Assembly: GCA_900660155.1 (NCBI GenBank)
Contig: CABFPE010000031.1
Span: 2,113,604 to 2,177,603, forward strand
Length of the DNA: 64,000 nucleotides
DNA from: Hofstenia miamia
Taxonomy: Eukaryota; Xenacoelomorpha; Acoela; Hofsteniidae
Reading direction: 5' to 3'
Made by a program: the position numbers and the translations under genes. The notes beneath the pieces were generated by a model, which saw only the letters and a list, made by a program, of their open reading frames with translations, did no database searches and was not told where the DNA came from. Below are positions 61,932-64,000 of this stretch, one piece after another; position 1 is the stretch's first letter; each line of letters begins with the position of its first letter.

Positions 61932-64000
61932 CTAAACAGCAAAGTTAGTAACCATACAAAAAATGACATTGAACCCAAGTAAAAAATCAGGTCACATAAG
62001 TTAAATTTACTTTTATAGGAAACTTGTTCAGATATTATATTCATAGCATCAAATGTATCGAAATGAACGGGTTCTAGATAGGGTGGTTGCCTGGGAAAGC
62101 TCCCCAAACAAGAACTATCTATTGTATCTATAACATATCTTTCGTGAAAAACACGTTAATTAGTACCATTGAAGTTTTATTAGAAAAAACAGGTCTTTAT
62201 CTTTTGAGCGACCCTACAACTTCAAAATAGTTGAAAATTTATAAGATATATATCAAATTTAATAATATTTAATACTAAGAAGTCATTTAGAAACTAAGAA
62301 CGCGAGAAATTTAACTCAATAAACGAAATGCAGTCCTAATAATGATATAAAATGTATGAATATTCCAAATCTACAAGAACCTAATTCTGAAAAATTCTAA
62401 ATGTTTTGAAAATCTATGACTAGGTACCCTTAGATGTAAAAAAAGCTGAAACAATAAATTTAGCATGATGAAACAAGCATGTTGATGTGAGAATAGTTTA
62501 GAATAGATTACAAATTCATGTCCTCTAATTGAAATTTCAAATATATCACCATTATCTAGGAACATCCAGTCGTTGGTCCAATAATCTTCAAAAAAACCCG
62601 CGTTATTTGCATAAAACATTATGGATGTTGAGAAGATAGTAATCAAATCTAGAGATTGTAATGCCTTAGCGATTAGCCTACCACCAAATTAAAATTCGTC
62701 TCTAATAGATAGCATTTAATATTTCGGCAGTTGATTAAAAATTAAAATATTTATTCACAATTAATAATTTATCAAACGCGAGCGAAATGATGCGAATACA
62801 AATTAAAAGGCAGAGCAGAAATTTTTTAAATTATCATGATTTGATCATAATTCAATTCCAAACATTATCACACGAGACAATTTACTCATGGCGTAGTTAG
62901 TCATCTGACAGCTTAGAGGATCATTCCCACACAATAATTTGTGTCAATATTTAAAACTGATTACTGCATGCAGAAGATAACATCCGTCGAAATACGCGTG
63001 CATAGAAAGATTAAAAGAAAAATTAAAGAAATATAGCGCTGTTTTTCCGCGAGGTCGAGACTTTGAATTGTGCATGGATGCAAAAGGACATTTAATAATC
63101 AATCAAATAAATTGGAAATGAATTAACTTTGTTCCATCTGTTATACTTTCACCTAATTTCCTCTTTATAACCAATAAATGGAAAATTTCGTAATTTCATG
63201 AAATAGGCATTTCAAAATGTAAGCGCGCACATTTTTCCGTACTCCAATTTCAACGCATAGTTTGCAAATGTGAAATGGGAAAATTTACAATTTAAATATT
63301 GATTGGCAACCAATAATTGGATTCAAACCCCAAAATATACTTTATTTAATCAGTGGAGATTTTCTGTTAAATGTGTTGTGATACAGATAACTGACAACGT
63401 GGATAAATAATAGATACATTGTAGAGCAGCAAATACGATGCCATTTCCATTACCCCGCGCAGAAGCGAAGTGGTTCTTTGTCAGAAATAAGGATCATTTT
63501 TTCGAACAGTTGAAAAGTAAAATAGTTTTTATTAACACTTAATTTAAAATTCGCGCACACCCATACTTTCAACGCTGATATTACTGATTCTACTCACGGA
63601 CGCAGTCTACAAGATAAGTTTCAGTTATTTCGGTTTAATTAAAATGTCATAAGGCATCTGAAACTGAACAAAGAATGTGGTAAGGCATAGTCCTCGGAGA
63701 GCAGCCGCCAATGGTAATTGAATAAAAAAACAGCGCTAAAATCATCTTCGCTATAAAATCAATTTATCACAAATTAAACATGGTTGGGTGATATCAAGAC
63801 GACAAAATAATAAAGCAGAAGCTGTAATAGGAAATTAAGAAAAACCTTTCTGAACATTGACCGTATGTGTGTCAAGTTCAAATCTTAATTAATTTATATA
63901 AATGACTTTTTCCTTACACTTTGTTGAACCCACTCCCACGGGCGAGGCTGACATGTAATGATTAGGGATGTTATATCCCTTGTGGAAACCTATATATATA
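61932..64000 (-). other. Upstream region / first (5' UTR) intron of TMEM94
   Basis: The acceptor at 61932-61933 implies a non-coding 5' exon upstream, within this stretch or beyond the right edge; I could not locate it or a promoter. A 91-codon minus-strand open frame at 62371-62646 is unrecognised. Confidence 0.6.

Noticed and set aside
62371-62646. 91-codon minus-strand open frame upstream of TMEM94
   Set aside because: The first half looks protein-like, but I recognise no family, and it does not join TMEM94 exon 1 by phase or homology.

Overview
The window is eukaryotic nuclear DNA, very AT-rich, with long introns, many short inverted-repeat transposons and no operon-like gene packing. 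It looks like an arthropod, most likely an insect, but I cannot name the species. It is dominated by one protein-coding gene on the minus strand. That gene is TMEM94 (KIAA0195), a P-type-ATPase-like membrane protein reported to move Mg2+ into the endoplasmic reticulum. I rebuilt 22 coding exons between 61923 (start codon) and 2264. The joined frame stays open for 3330 nt (1110 residues), and all 21 introns have GT/AG ends with matching phases. The 3' third of the gene, which would encode the rest of the cytosolic domain and the C-terminal membrane block, lies beyond the left edge.

Layout from 5' to 3' of the gene (right to left in the window). 64000-61932 is upstream DNA with an acceptor just before the start codon, so a non-coding 5' exon lies further upstream. 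61931-53161 holds exons 1-7, which encode the N-terminus, four predicted membrane segments and the actuator-like loop. A ~420-bp tandem duplication at 59847-60687 copied half of exon 3 into intron 3. 52255-45485 holds exons 8-10, with the D-K-K-G counterpart of the P-type phosphorylation motif. 36462-24206 holds exons 11-15 (nucleotide-binding-domain-like). 17158-16793 holds exons 16-17, and 10264-2264 holds exons 18-22 (a long Ser-rich cytosolic insertion).

The introns carry a rich set of mobile DNA. There are at least six hAT-type MITEs with 8-bp target duplications, a broken piggyBac-like transposase element of ~2 kb, a piggyBac-type MITE and a mariner/Tc1 remnant with perfect 31-bp ends. 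There is also a 52-bp x 13 minisatellite and a 299-bp tandem array. Every run of N in the window is next to a long direct duplication, which points to unmerged contig ends or haplotypes rather than real duplications.

I found no convincing second gene, no RNA gene and no sign of a new multigene system. The most unusual items are the exon-3 partial duplication with a phase-compatible pseudo-acceptor, the divergent catalytic motifs of the TMEM94 protein, and the transposon load inside a single gene.
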